Source: Theodoxus fluviatilis
Taxonomy: Eukaryota; Mollusca; Gastropoda; Cycloneritida; Neritidae
Assembly: GCA_034096865.1 (NCBI GenBank)
Contig: JAWQFJ010008114.1
Coordinates: 172,501-192,500 of the forward strand
Length of the DNA stretch: 20,000 bases
Direction of reading: 5' to 3'
In this document: positions 7,337 through 16,049 of the stretch, piece after piece
How the letters are laid out: each line of letters starts with the position of its first letter
How positions within the stretch are numbered: position 1 is the first letter of the stretch
The notes under the pieces: generated by a model
The model's database searches: none
What the model saw: the letters and a program-made list of their open reading frames with translations, nothing else
What the model was told of the DNA's origin: nothing
Position numbers and translations under genes: made by a program

Positions 7337-10013
7337 AAGAGAGAGAGAGAAAGAGAGAGAGAGAGATTCCGAAAATGAGGATTATCTGAAGTCCTCGCTT
7401 TATTATTAAGGTACGTACAATGTAGTGCAATACACATCTTATGACCATGTTTAAAAAGTTTGTACCAAAGAATCATGACCACATCGAATGTGCAAACACG
7501 CACAGTATTAACACAAGAAATATCACCTCAAGGCTCTCATCAAACTACCTCTTCCACTCTTCATTTCTCAATGTTTCTTTTATTACAAAGAACAGAACAA
7601 GTCTAGCAGTATTCGCTTTCAAGTTTAAAATCAATTAATGTGTTCTTTATAATGTATGAATGCATGAAAAACGTCGACACTTGTGGCAATCGAAATATTG
7701 GCCATTTGTTCCGTCAAATGAGTGCTTGCGTTCGTATTTCTTCTGAGTCGAGTAGAACAGGTTTACGAAAGACATAAGAAGATCATAGCAGCACTGTGGC
7801 AAATTTCGGGCAATCTATTTCGACGCAGGTCTTTCGTGTGGCTCGAAAGTTGTCAAGATTGTTCTGTGTGTTTTTTTAAAGACTGAAAACTGGCGTCATC
7901 AATTAGTCAGGAATTGTTCTATCAGTCAGAAGTGACCATGGTTGATGATGATGATGACGATGAGTATGACGACAACGACGATGATGACGTTGATGATGAT
8001 GTCGACGACGATGACGACGACGACCACCACCACGACGACAACGATGATAATAACGACGACGATGACGATGACTGCAACGACAGCGACGACAATGACAATG
8101 ACAATAAAAGTGCCGACAGCAACAACGATATCCACGCGTTGCACAGACTGTCAAAGAGCAAATGTGGCATGGGGCGAGTTGATTAGCCTACCTCGTTGAC
8201 AAATGATAGGGCCGTTGTAAACACGTGTCAAACATTTGACTGCCTTTACATCTACTTTCATCATGTTGACACATGTTGACACCGGCCTATTCCTCGCAAG
8301 ATCTTGCAAGGTTTCTAGCATAAGCAACGCACCCATGGTCTCTACTCTATGACTGCAGGTGACCGTGCTGGCTTGACACGGCCCTCTGTGTGTGTTGCAG
8401 TGCTCGACACAGCCGCGCTGCACGTGCGAGTTCCAGGACGGCAACGTGGAGTCCAGTGGGGACGGGGCGGACGTGCGCACTGCGGGAATGGCGGGGGCAG
8501 TGGGGGCTCTGTCCTCCATGCTGCTCACCGGGGGAGGCTTCGCTATCTGGAGGTCGGTGATCCCTCAGCATTCTTTCTGGCAAGACCGTTACTCCCTGTT
8601 GTCTTTCGTCCATCTTGTCGCTATCCGCTTTGTGCATGTTCCAGTAGCCATCCCGGCAGGCCTTCGATAACTTTAGCGGGCTTACATGCATTTTCGTAGT
8701 CATTCAACATGTTGTCCTAAATGTTCTGTAGCGCTCGAAATGTCTTTTCAGTAGTCCACCATTATTTTCAAGAGTAATGAAAAGTATCCGTTATGACTCA
8801 CTGCGAGGCCTTCCCAGTCCGCTTCAGTTCGGCATAGCAAAGCAGCCAGGTATCGATTCAAACACAAAGACGAGCAGAGCTTAAAAAAGATCTGCGTTTT
8901 TCTCCCTCCTCTCCACCAAGTATTTTGATCTGGAAGCAGATGTCCTGATTAACAAAGGAAAAAGTGTGAGGTCGGATGTCGGAGAAACGAAAGAGGCGAA
9001 GGGTGGAGGTGTTTTAAATCAGGACAATACTCACCAACTTAAACCATAGCTCCGTGAGTCTTGATGTGCTTTTCCCCCTCGTTGACTCGTCAGTAGTATC
9101 TGAATGAAACACTTTTGACATAAGTACACTTTCAGCTTTATTAAGGTGACATTTTCATAACTGGACAACCTGTGGAATACGGTATCTTAGTTGTGATACT
9201 ATTATTGCACACGGCATTCGAGTTAGCGTTGTTTGCAATGAAATATGGAACTCTCCAGTCTTCAGTGCTGTCGAAGGATTATATTTCCCACAATATTACG
9301 GCTATATTTTTACTGGTCTATCGATGTAGAAGACAATGGTTTAAGAATATTGTGCTGCAATAAGGACATTTTCTGTTGTCGTGTTTTGATTGTTGGTACT
9401 GTTTTGATGGTAGTGTTGAAATGTTCCTTTAACATTGGTAAGATGCTATACGCTTCCACCTTCATCATACCTTCTTTGTGGATACAGTTTTAAAATATTA
9501 AATAGTTTTCAGTTCCTTGGGATATGAACAGCAATTAAGTAAGCAGTACGTCTGTAGTGTAATAATCATGAGTATTTCCTACTAACGTTGGGCTGTGCAT
9601 AGCTCTGCCCCATAGCATGTTCCTTCCATCTGTAAAGTTTCAACTGTTCTTTCTGTCATCAACACGATTCGATCAATCCATACTCTCTCTTACGACAAAG
9701 AGTGGTCTCTCCTGTATACGACATCCCTTTCCCACCCTGTATTTACACTATAATATTATACTCTGCGTTGCCCTCCAGGCTGGTGAAGGGGCGCAGTGGC
9801 TCGAGCAGCGACTACGACCGTCCCCCATCTGCCGCCTCGCAAGGGTCATGGGCCGAACGGAGCATAGACAAGGGGCCTGGGACTCCCAGGGCCAAGCCTG
9901 GGGACCCCCTGTTCGACCCCTCGCGTCGTGACTCCACCATGTCCAGCGCAACAAACCCCACCAACATCTACCGCATGGGCCGTGTTTGGACTGGCAGGCT
10001 GCAACCCAAGTAA
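4175..10013 (+). CDS. Gene 1: small single-pass membrane protein (3 coding exons)
   Basis: Joining 4175-4261, 8401-8552 and 9779-10013 gives one 157-residue frame with consistent phases (0 then 2) and GT/AG borders. The start is in a strong Kozak context (GCCACCATGG). Residues 1-21 form a signal peptide: KK followed by hydrophobic [10 protein letters not shown]. The mature ectodomain is only about 35 residues, with C30, C36 and C38. Residues 57-79 form a glycine- and alanine-rich membrane helix ([19 protein letters not shown], then FAIW), followed by R80, K83 and R85, giving a type I topology by the positive-inside rule. The 70-residue tail is Ser/Pro/Arg-rich with Y92 and Y144. GC-rich third positions support coding. 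I do not recognise the family. The shape resembles small receptor or adaptor subunits, but it lacks a charged residue in the helix and a clear ITAM or YxxM motif. Function unknown. Confidence 0.7.
4665..5273 (+). repeat. 40-bp minisatellite, about 15 copies
   Basis: Fifteen head-to-tail copies of a 40-base unit containing CGTAACGCCTGTGTA, an A-run, GCAGCCATTGCTACAAACTG. The copies are nearly identical. The A-run is 6 in most, 7 in two and 9 in the second copy. The first copy has CTCCG, one copy near 4941-4957 has CAATGCT and AAGTGCG, and the last has CCCTTGCT, so edge units are the most diverged. There are no unique spacers between units, so it is not CRISPR-like. The unit is not a multiple of three and carries stops, so it is not coding. 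Confidence 0.95.
5626..5844. repeat. (CA)n microsatellite with 80-bp internal duplication
   Basis: A long CA array is interrupted twice by the same block, CGCTCATACGCACGCAAG, preceded by CGCACACA. The two interruptions start 80 bases apart (5673 and 5753), showing that an 80-base segment of the array was duplicated as a unit. Thr-His and Cys-Val repeat frames across it are artefacts. Confidence 0.95.
6045..6239 (-). CDS. Candidate minus-strand exon, hydrophobic, unconfirmed
   Basis: On the minus strand an acceptor-like CTGCCTGCTTTCAG is followed by exactly 65 open codons and a donor-like CAG/GTTCAC, so the exon would be phase 0 at both ends. The predicted peptide begins [20 protein letters not shown] and includes a hydrophobic stretch, [20 protein letters not shown] then VILAANI, that could cross a membrane once or twice. 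Third positions favour C and G in the first half, like the real exons here. No family is recognised. It lies inside intron 1 of gene 1 on the opposite strand. It may be an exon of a nested or antisense gene, a pseudogene scrap or chance. Confidence 0.22.
6968..7040 (+). repeat. Possible decayed tRNA-derived SINE head
   Basis: ACTGGTTAGAGCACCAGGCA at 6984-7003 matches the D-arm and start of the anticodon stem of many tRNAs, including an A-box-like TGGTTAGAGC. The downstream B-box position only has GGGTCTTACTATTC, far from GGTTCGANTCC. It may be a remnant of a tRNA-derived SINE, not a working tRNA. Confidence 0.22.
7121..7366 (+). repeat. Compound (TG)n-(GA)n microsatellite, homopurine end
   Basis: The tract begins as (TG)n, passes through GTGA/GAGT units near 7160-7272, and ends as a 94-base uninterrupted purine run (7273-7366) of GA and GAAA units. 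Long mirror-like homopurine runs can form triplex (H-DNA), and the TG part can form Z-DNA. Poly-Leu/Ser and Thr-His frames on the minus strand are artefacts. Confidence 0.95.
7938..8110 (+). repeat. Degenerate GAT/GAC trinucleotide array
   Basis: Units are mostly GAT and GAC with AAC, CAC and GTC interruptions. The frame reads as poly-Asp with Asn and His after an ATG at 7938. It ends shortly after in fold-back copy B and has no splice or homology support, so a simple repeat in intron 1 is the better reading. All frames look low-complexity, as expected for a microsatellite. Confidence 0.85.
8171..8334. mobile_element. Fold-back MITE-like element, copy B (inverted)
   Basis: This 164-bp copy is inverted relative to A and C. 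It starts GGGGCGAGTTGATTAGCC and ends TAAGCAACGCACCC, with CAT/ATG just outside both ends, suggesting a terminus near CCATGGGGCG. It contains CTCGCAAGATCTTGCAAGG, a near-palindrome around AGATCT, and a local duplication of CATGTTGACA. It ends only 66 bases before exon 2 of gene 1, so it sits where the branch point and upstream intron signals would be. Confidence 0.75.
8401..8552 (+). CDS. Gene 1 exon 2: ectodomain cysteines and membrane helix
   Basis: Acceptor GTGTGTTGCAG precedes the exon, and the donor is GTCGGT at 8553 (C at +3 is uncommon). The frame starts [15 protein letters not shown] in phase 0 and ends in phase 2 after FAIW. It holds C30, C36, C38 and the helix at residues 57-79. If the intron is retained the frame stays open for 38 more codons to a stop at 8668-8670. 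A second donor four bases on (GTGATC at 8557) is also possible. Confidence 0.7.
8553..9778 (+). other. Gene 1 intron 2
   Basis: The intron runs from GTCGGT to TTGCCCTCCAG. It is AT-rich, with no microsatellite or recognisable element. Short open frames near 9172-9493 look random. Confidence 0.6.
9779..10013 (+). CDS. Gene 1 exon 3: cytoplasmic tail and stop
   Basis: Following acceptor CCCTCCAG, the phase-2 frame reads [20 protein letters not shown] and ends at [15 protein letters not shown] with TAA at 10011-10013. Codons such as GAC, AAC, AAG, TAC and ATC dominate, which supports this frame. The tail is rich in Ser, Pro, Gly and Arg and contains an acidic/aromatic [15 protein letters not shown] segment with possible phosphorylation sites. 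A second forward frame is open to a TGA at 9929-9931. Confidence 0.7.
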
Positions 10014-10255
10014 CGATGAAGACTGACGGAACACTCTGGGCTGAAGGAGAAGGTAACATGCGTTGTAGCTGGTTTGTTCTGATGGAAGGTAGTCGATGTT
10101 GATTAAAGGAGTCAAGATCTCTCTAGATGTTCTGTCATTGAAGAGAACATGTTTTGAACGTCTTTTGCGAAGTGGCCCGAAATGTTTGCTGTCATAAAAA
10201 TTTGTTTTAAATTGTTGGTGTATTTATTTAATAAATTTGCTCCTTTGTACTATTT
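10014..10255 (+). terminator. Gene 1 3' UTR with poly(A) signal
   Basis: AATAAA lies at 10230-10235 and is followed by T- and GT-rich sequence, a standard animal cleavage and polyadenylation arrangement. ATTAAA at 10102-10107 is a weaker alternative. Cleavage is expected 10-30 bases after the hexamer. Confidence 0.6.
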
Positions 10256-12060
10256 TGTGAAGATGTGATGACTCCTGTTGCAAGATCCACTTGTTCATTA
10301 ACATCCATTTATTGAATTGGTTGAGGGACTAGCTACGGGAGATCGCGATCTTTGTACATAAGTTGCATTTATGAAGGTATCTGTGAACTTTGCCACAATT
10401 TTCAAGTGCAAAGAGGTCAGGAATGAATTGTCCACTACTATTTGCTCCGGCAAAAACGAATCCATTAAAACTATTCATATGACTTGGGTTGCTGATGCTG
10501 ATTTTTCTTTCTGTACGATAAACCAATTACTCATGATTTTGGTTTGTTCATGATCTCTGTGTATAAACGACGTGACATATTTTCTGGCGATTAGGCAACC
10601 AGAACAGCACGGACAAAAATAACAGGATCAATGTTCAAGCGTTTTTGTTTCTATACTCAAATCAAAAGGAATGTAATTACTGCTCACAGGTTGTGCTGAG
10701 GTTTTAGAGCAGTGGAACAACTCTACCTGTAAGGATTGGTGCGCAATTCGTAACGGTGTCTGTCATGCAGACATGAGTACTCGTCATGCCATCCATTGCT
10801 TTGTCTGCAACTTTTCACTGTGAAACTAAATGTATTCCAACCCGACGGATATCAGTCTGTCTGCAGATAGAATTATGGAGTAGTCAAGCCAGTTCGTATC
10901 TACCTTGATTATTGACGCTCTTTTGGATGATTTCGCATGAACTCTCCTGTGCCGAAATTCTTCCACAATGAAGAGCATGTTTGTACATAAGTGGAATCGA
11001 GAAGGTTATTTCTTTTATACAATCATGGATGTAATTAGTATATGTATCCAATTTTATTTTTGCAAGGGCACTCATAATGGCATAAGACATGTTTGTAGTT
11101 TGTAGAATATTCACTGGACTGTATCACTGAAAACTGACAGGAATTGCAGTATTTTGCAGTGACTTTGTACACAGTAATTTTTCAAAACCTGGACTAAGAC
11201 CGCTGGTGTCCTAAACATTTTGTCCTGCGAATTTATACATGCTTTTTACACACGATTTCAAAAAGACTTGTGTTTGAATGCAAAACATATAAAATGATGG
11301 TTATTTAAAGACATCTTCATATTAAACTTTGACAATTCAATATCATTTTTGTTTAAAAAGAAAGCGTATCTGTGATATATCCTGTGCCACCATGCAAGCA
11401 GAATGAAACAATGTATGTGTACATATTGTAATTGTACCTGTCGACGAAGGATAAATTGCAATGACATTAATCGATGAATATTTTATGTAAATTTAATGAT
11501 GCCTTTCATTTAATGCGGTTTCGATGAAATGTAGGATTAATAAAACAAGTATGTAAAGTTTCCGCCTTTTGTTTTAGTTTTTTCAGTCAGGTTGAATCAT
11601 TCCATTAATCCGCTCACCGAAAGATGAGCTAGGTGGTTCAGTTGCATGCATACGTGACCTTGTAGTCCAGTGCTCTACAAGTCAGTTGGGCAATCATCGT
11701 TGACTACAAAAAGTGCAAGCAAGCGGAGAATAAACCAAAAAATAGCTTTTTGTTCCTGGTCTTTCTATCTTGATAAGTGTGAGTTGGGAGAACTAATCCT
11801 GTCCCGCATGAAGTCATAGACGCAAACGGTGTTCGACGTGGCATTGATTTCTTTCGTCATGATTGTCACCGAAGACGTGGATGTCTCTCAGAGCCTTCGT
11901 ATACACAAGCGAGGGTGCGGAAGAGTTGTGTCCCTTGCACATGCGTGGGTCGACTACGTGGCTCCTTGGAGCGTAGCTCAGTAAGCACACTTTCATTTGT
12001 GAAGTGAAGGATTGAGATCACCAATGCTGTACTTTTATGACATCTGAAATGTTGAAATCT
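10256..12060. other. Intergenic, no gene seen
   Basis: AT-rich sequence without a supported exon. A second AATAAA at 11539-11544 could be a distal poly(A) site for gene 1, giving a 1.5-kb 3' UTR. A weak tRNA-like segment lies at 11610-11690 on the minus strand (TAGAGCACTGGACTACAAGG). Confidence 0.5.
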
Positions 12061-12067
12061 CTTGCGT

Positions 12068-12146
12068 GAGGATCTCGTTATTGTCAGTGACATTGTACAT
12101 CTGCATGAGGATCTCGTTATTGTCAGTGATATTGTACATCTGCATG
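12068..12146 (+). repeat. Two-copy 39-bp tandem duplication
   Basis: Two adjacent 39-base copies containing GAGGATCTCGTTATTGTCAG differ by one base (GACATT versus GATATT). The unit is a multiple of three, so an open frame at 12062-12283 reads two 13-residue repeats (EDLVIVSDIVHLH). The frame has no homology or splice support and is listed as a repeat, not a gene. Confidence 0.9.
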
Positions 12147-15100
12147 AGGAGAAAGAGCGCCTGGACTTAGTCCTTTGTTGTCTAAACGGAGATGGGAACA
12201 TGTGTTCAACTTACCGTTTTGTGTCTTTGGAGAACCGAAAATACGATTTTCCCGACACGAGTGTGCATGCAGCGAGCATTTGATCAAGAAATCGCACGGC
12301 AAAGGACGCTGTCGCGCCTCTTTCGATCAGTCATGGTTACCCCGCGAGCGCCCCTTGTCAAACACCCATCCTCGCAGTTTCATGTGAAGTTCCACGTCTT
12401 TCTATGTAGCATCTTTGGTGTCACTTTATCGTAACTCTACTTTTTCCCACTGGTCCTGCTTTCTCTCTTTTCTCTGCAAGTTCCGTGCACTTTTCAAAGC
12501 TAACGCAATCTATTTCTTTACATGCTTGCCTTTCCCCCTTTATTTTTCGATTGAAAGATGGTGAGCTCTATTTTTCTATCTGCTAAAGAAAGAACACCAT
12601 TTCCTGACCCGGTGGCAGTTTTAAAAAATCTGCTTCAATGATGCCCGCACGTAAACAATCAACCCGTTTGTATTATTCATTTACTGCTCCATAAACTTTC
12701 TTCTTTTTCCTTTTCCAATTTTTTATTCTCTCAATGCTTCATTGGTCTACATTTCTTCACCCCGGGCGCTATCGATTGACAGGGAAAGCAATCAGCGAGG
12801 CAACATCTCTTTATTGGAACTGGTCGCAGCTGGCGGGCGGTGGCCGTGTTTGAGGAGCTTCGTCGCGGGAGTGTTCTTTTTATTGGAGACCCTGACAGCG
12901 GGCCCGCGGCTGCTCTACAGGAAGCCGTTTGGCTCTCGACTTAGGGCAAAGCGCTTGCCGTGGGCTGCAGGCAGACTTGGGCTTCTTGTCCAATTTCCGA
13001 GTCCCGGATGAACTGTTGGTTTTGCAAGATTTTCCCGCTCTTCTCCGGCTTCCTTGTTAATTGAAATTTCATTTAGAAAAGAAAAAAACGATGTGTTTTC
13101 TAATCTGTTGGGTCTCTTGGAATCGGCGGTGATTTCCTCCTTTATGTATTCAAAAAGCTGGGTCTATTTGACGTTAAATGAGAGTTTAGATCTTAAAATA
13201 AGCTCAGCGTGTTAGAGCTTGCTTTTTTTTTCTTCTCAGGAGAATATTTTTGCCCACTCTTGGATAGACGGACACATGGTACATGCGAGACAAAAAGATT
13301 TCGGCATACTCTAACCCTGTCCTGATCTCCTAGGAAAGCCCTTTTAAAAGTGTTTCATCAGAAAGATGAAAGATGTGTCCTGGACTCGGAGCAATGGAAA
13401 CAGTTTTATAAACGCATGGATTTCATGGTTTTTCAAATACTTTTCGGTTTTTCATGTGTATGTGTATGGAAAGGAAACGGATGTGAAGCAACAATCTTCT
13501 CGCCTGGACTGAACTGTTCAAAACTCATATTTGCCCATGGAGAGATATTCATTTTCGAGCAGGTCTGCAGGAACTGATGAAAATTAAACTTCGAAGTGTC
13601 AGTCTCTTGGGAGGCATAAACACATCAACCCATTTCTTTGTGGAGACTCTCTTTAACAAGATCATGATATACGGTAATTGTAAACAGAGCAATTCAGTTT
13701 GAAGGCCATGACATCAGCCCACTGTTGCAGACTGGAAGATAAGCTGCTTTGTCCGCCTTGTCAAACAGTAAATGCGTGGCAGGGCAGGCATTTGTGACCC
13801 CACAAAGTTACGTCTTCATGATAAAGTTATGCATTTCCAGGTGACTGAGACATTCAATGCAGCTGAGAGTATAAAACGAAGAAGTATAATGACTTATAGA
13901 AGTGTAAATGATAACATGAAAAAAGAATGGGGTGCAGGGGTCGGTCGAAATATTAAGTGGAAAAAAACAACATGAAGAAGCTATTGAATTTCACCTGGAA
14001 ACGCCCTACACATTTTATGTACAAATATTTTGTCTCATCACCACCAGATTCCACTGATTTACTTCTTCTCTCTCCACTTTCTCTATAATCTCCTCTCTTT
14101 CCTTCCGCTCATTCCTGTTCTTCTTTTCTCTTGCCCTGCTCCTTGGTGCCGCGAATTAAGCGACAATTGCATTTGCAACAACAATAGACTGATATTGGTG
14201 GCCTCCCTGCCGAGTTCAAAGCAGGCCTTTACAAGCTCCATGTAGTTTCATATCCTGGACCCTTGGCGAGCATTGTCGTCATGATATAAGATAATAATGT
14301 CCTTTTATAAACTTTGAATTCGTGCCCCCAACGTTTATGACTATCAGATCATCTCCACCGAAGGTATCCACAAATACGTAGACGTTGATATCCACTTGTA
14401 AGCATGAAAGAATTTGTATCGACCGCAGTTAATTAGGTTATTGTTATAAAATGTAAGTATGCAGTAGATCTGCACTTTTATCTTAGCAATCAGTCGTTTT
14501 TATGCAGTTTCGCGCATTTTTACGATTATTTGGTTAGGGAGCACCTGAAATACGTAGTAGAATCACACGCGTTTCCCCTTACGAGGATAAGTTGCTGTTT
14601 TATGAATTTGTTTTCAAGTGTAGGTATAGACAAACCTTTTTCTAAGATTGTCATTATTTGGTGACGGTGTTGTCTGAGATACACGACAAGTACCCAAAGA
14701 GAGTGATAATCTATCAGATACGCCGGACAGTCGTTCGGAAGAAAAAACTTTTTTTTAACGATGACATGAAGACACTAGAGCAATCTCCTCCCCGCACTAG
14801 TCCTATTCTAACACCTGGCAACCACCGGAGATTCACAAGTGAGTTGTGCAGAAGGTTAGAGGTGGGCGTAAAGGCTTACAAAACGTTTCCTGTGTGCATT
14901 TGTCCCTCCCAGCAACGCAGTTTCCCCCCTGTAAACTGGACTATCAGTGGTTCAAAGCAGTGCTGATAATCGTGCGGGGTTTCTGCGTCTCCTGACCCGC
15001 TCAGGAATCACTCCGCACTGCGTCTGTGTGGCGGTCACGGTAGCAAGACATATTTTCTGGTGAGTTTCCTTTCAGCATTTGAAGTTTCTGACTGCCTCCT

Positions 15101-15600
15101 CACATGCCATTCCTTAAGGATATCGATAAGGTGATAGTTACGCTGTGTGTGCAGGCGACAAAGTTGTTTTATAAAAAGAGTAAGTAAACCGAGCCATTCA
15201 TTTTCATTACGAGTAGATGAAAAGAATTCGTCAACCCGTCATGGTCTTTTGTCAGCGCTCTTTCCGACAGCTTGACCAAAAACATATTGTAAGTGCTGAA
15301 CAGGATAATGACAGGATTTCACAGGTGATCCGATGCTGAGGTACTCCTGTTCTGAATCTACCTTACTTTCCCCATGCACCCTAACGTTGCCAAGAGCTGT
15401 TATGATCGACACGTCCACACGATTACAGATTAGGCCATGCCCACGCTCCAGTACGAGTCAAGGTCAAGAGGACAGCACATTGCTCTCGATAGAGCTGAGC
15501 TTACGGACACTGAACCTAGATCCACTACCGTACATGGACCGAGGCTTGCGCTGTCAAAAGCTTCTCATGACCGGAAGGGTTGGCGAATGTGTGTAGACTA
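12147..15600. other. Intergenic, no gene supported
   Basis: A GC-richer patch at 12770-13010 has an 89-codon frame without a proper ATG. An AT-rich remainder has scattered pyrimidine tracts (12430-12560, 13225-13238). Frames of 60-100 codons near 13350, 13772, 14030 and 14658 show no domain and no coding-like codon bias. I see no rRNA, tRNA or transposase. Confidence 0.5.
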
Positions 15601-15605
15601 TTCTA

Positions 15606-15754
15606 AACACGCACGCACGCGCACGCCCAGTTGCATACGCCCACGCACACACACACATTTTGTAAACACAAAGATACACACACACAATGCTCTATTCGCT
15701 CATTCAATGAAAAGCGCGCGCGCGAGCACGACACCACACACACGTTCACACACG

Positions 15755-15844
<90 letters not shown>
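15606..15844. repeat. CA-rich tract ending in pure (CA)44
   Basis: CG/CA alternating blocks, including GCGCGCGCGCG near 15714-15724, lead into an uninterrupted CA run at 15757-15844. The whole tract is strongly Z-DNA prone. It ends 73 bases before the first candidate start codon of gene 2. Confidence 0.95.
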
Positions 15845-15846
<2 letters not shown>

Positions 15847-15917
15847 CCTTCTAACTCAATGCGCCCCGTATCGTCCTCCCCCTCCCTTTTCCTTTGTATT
15901 AAAAAAACGGTATTTCC

Positions 15918-16049
15918 ATGAGAGCCTTGACCATGGAAGGGACAGTGGCGTGGCTGCTACTGATGGTCAGCTGTGTACACGGAGGTGGACACTACATGGG
16001 GGCCAGCCTCAACATCCAGATCTTGAACCAGACTGACCTGCACTGGAAC
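15918..16049 (+). CDS. Gene 2 exon 1: signal peptide
   Basis: Two in-frame ATGs exist, at 15918 and 15933. The second has the better context (GACCATGG) and gives a cleaner signal peptide, so the true start may be 15933. The hydrophobic core is VAWLLLMVSCV, with cleavage likely after HG or GG. The exon ends NQTDLHWN at donor GTGAGT, phase 0. No clear TATA element is visible; the CA tract lies just upstream. Confidence 0.72.

Larger units (their letters stand above)
4262..8400 (+). other. Gene 1 intron 1, repeat-filled
   Basis: The intron runs from donor GTGAGT to acceptor GTGTGTTGCAG. It carries the 40-bp minisatellite (4665-5273), a CA array, a GT/GA array, a GAY array and fold-back copy B. 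An alternating purine-pyrimidine stretch at 4471-4492 could adopt Z-DNA. The rest (4262-4660, 5274-5620, 6300-7120, 7370-7930) shows no gene I can support apart from the minus-strand exon-like frame at 6045-6239. Confidence 0.65.

Noticed and set aside
7914..8186. Poly-aspartate protein
   Set aside because: A GAY trinucleotide array; the frame runs into fold-back copy B and other frames are equally low-complexity.
8151..8528. Protein shared between 2202-2402 and 8151-8528 (similar residues such as LQDLARNRP)
   Set aside because: The similarity is due to copies A and B of the fold-back element, not a conserved protein.
12742..13011. 89-codon frame in a GC-rich patch
   Set aside because: It has no ATG at the start, no recognisable domain and no good splice borders.
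14658..14966. 102-codon frame with basic residues, possibly transposase
   Set aside because: No transposase motif such as DDE, zinc finger or helix-turn-helix could be seen, and there are no terminal repeats around it.
15437..16036. 199-codon frame covering the CA tract and gene 2 exon 1
   Set aside because: Open mainly because CA repeats lack stops; over exon 1 it is out of frame with the signal peptide that joins cleanly to exon 2.
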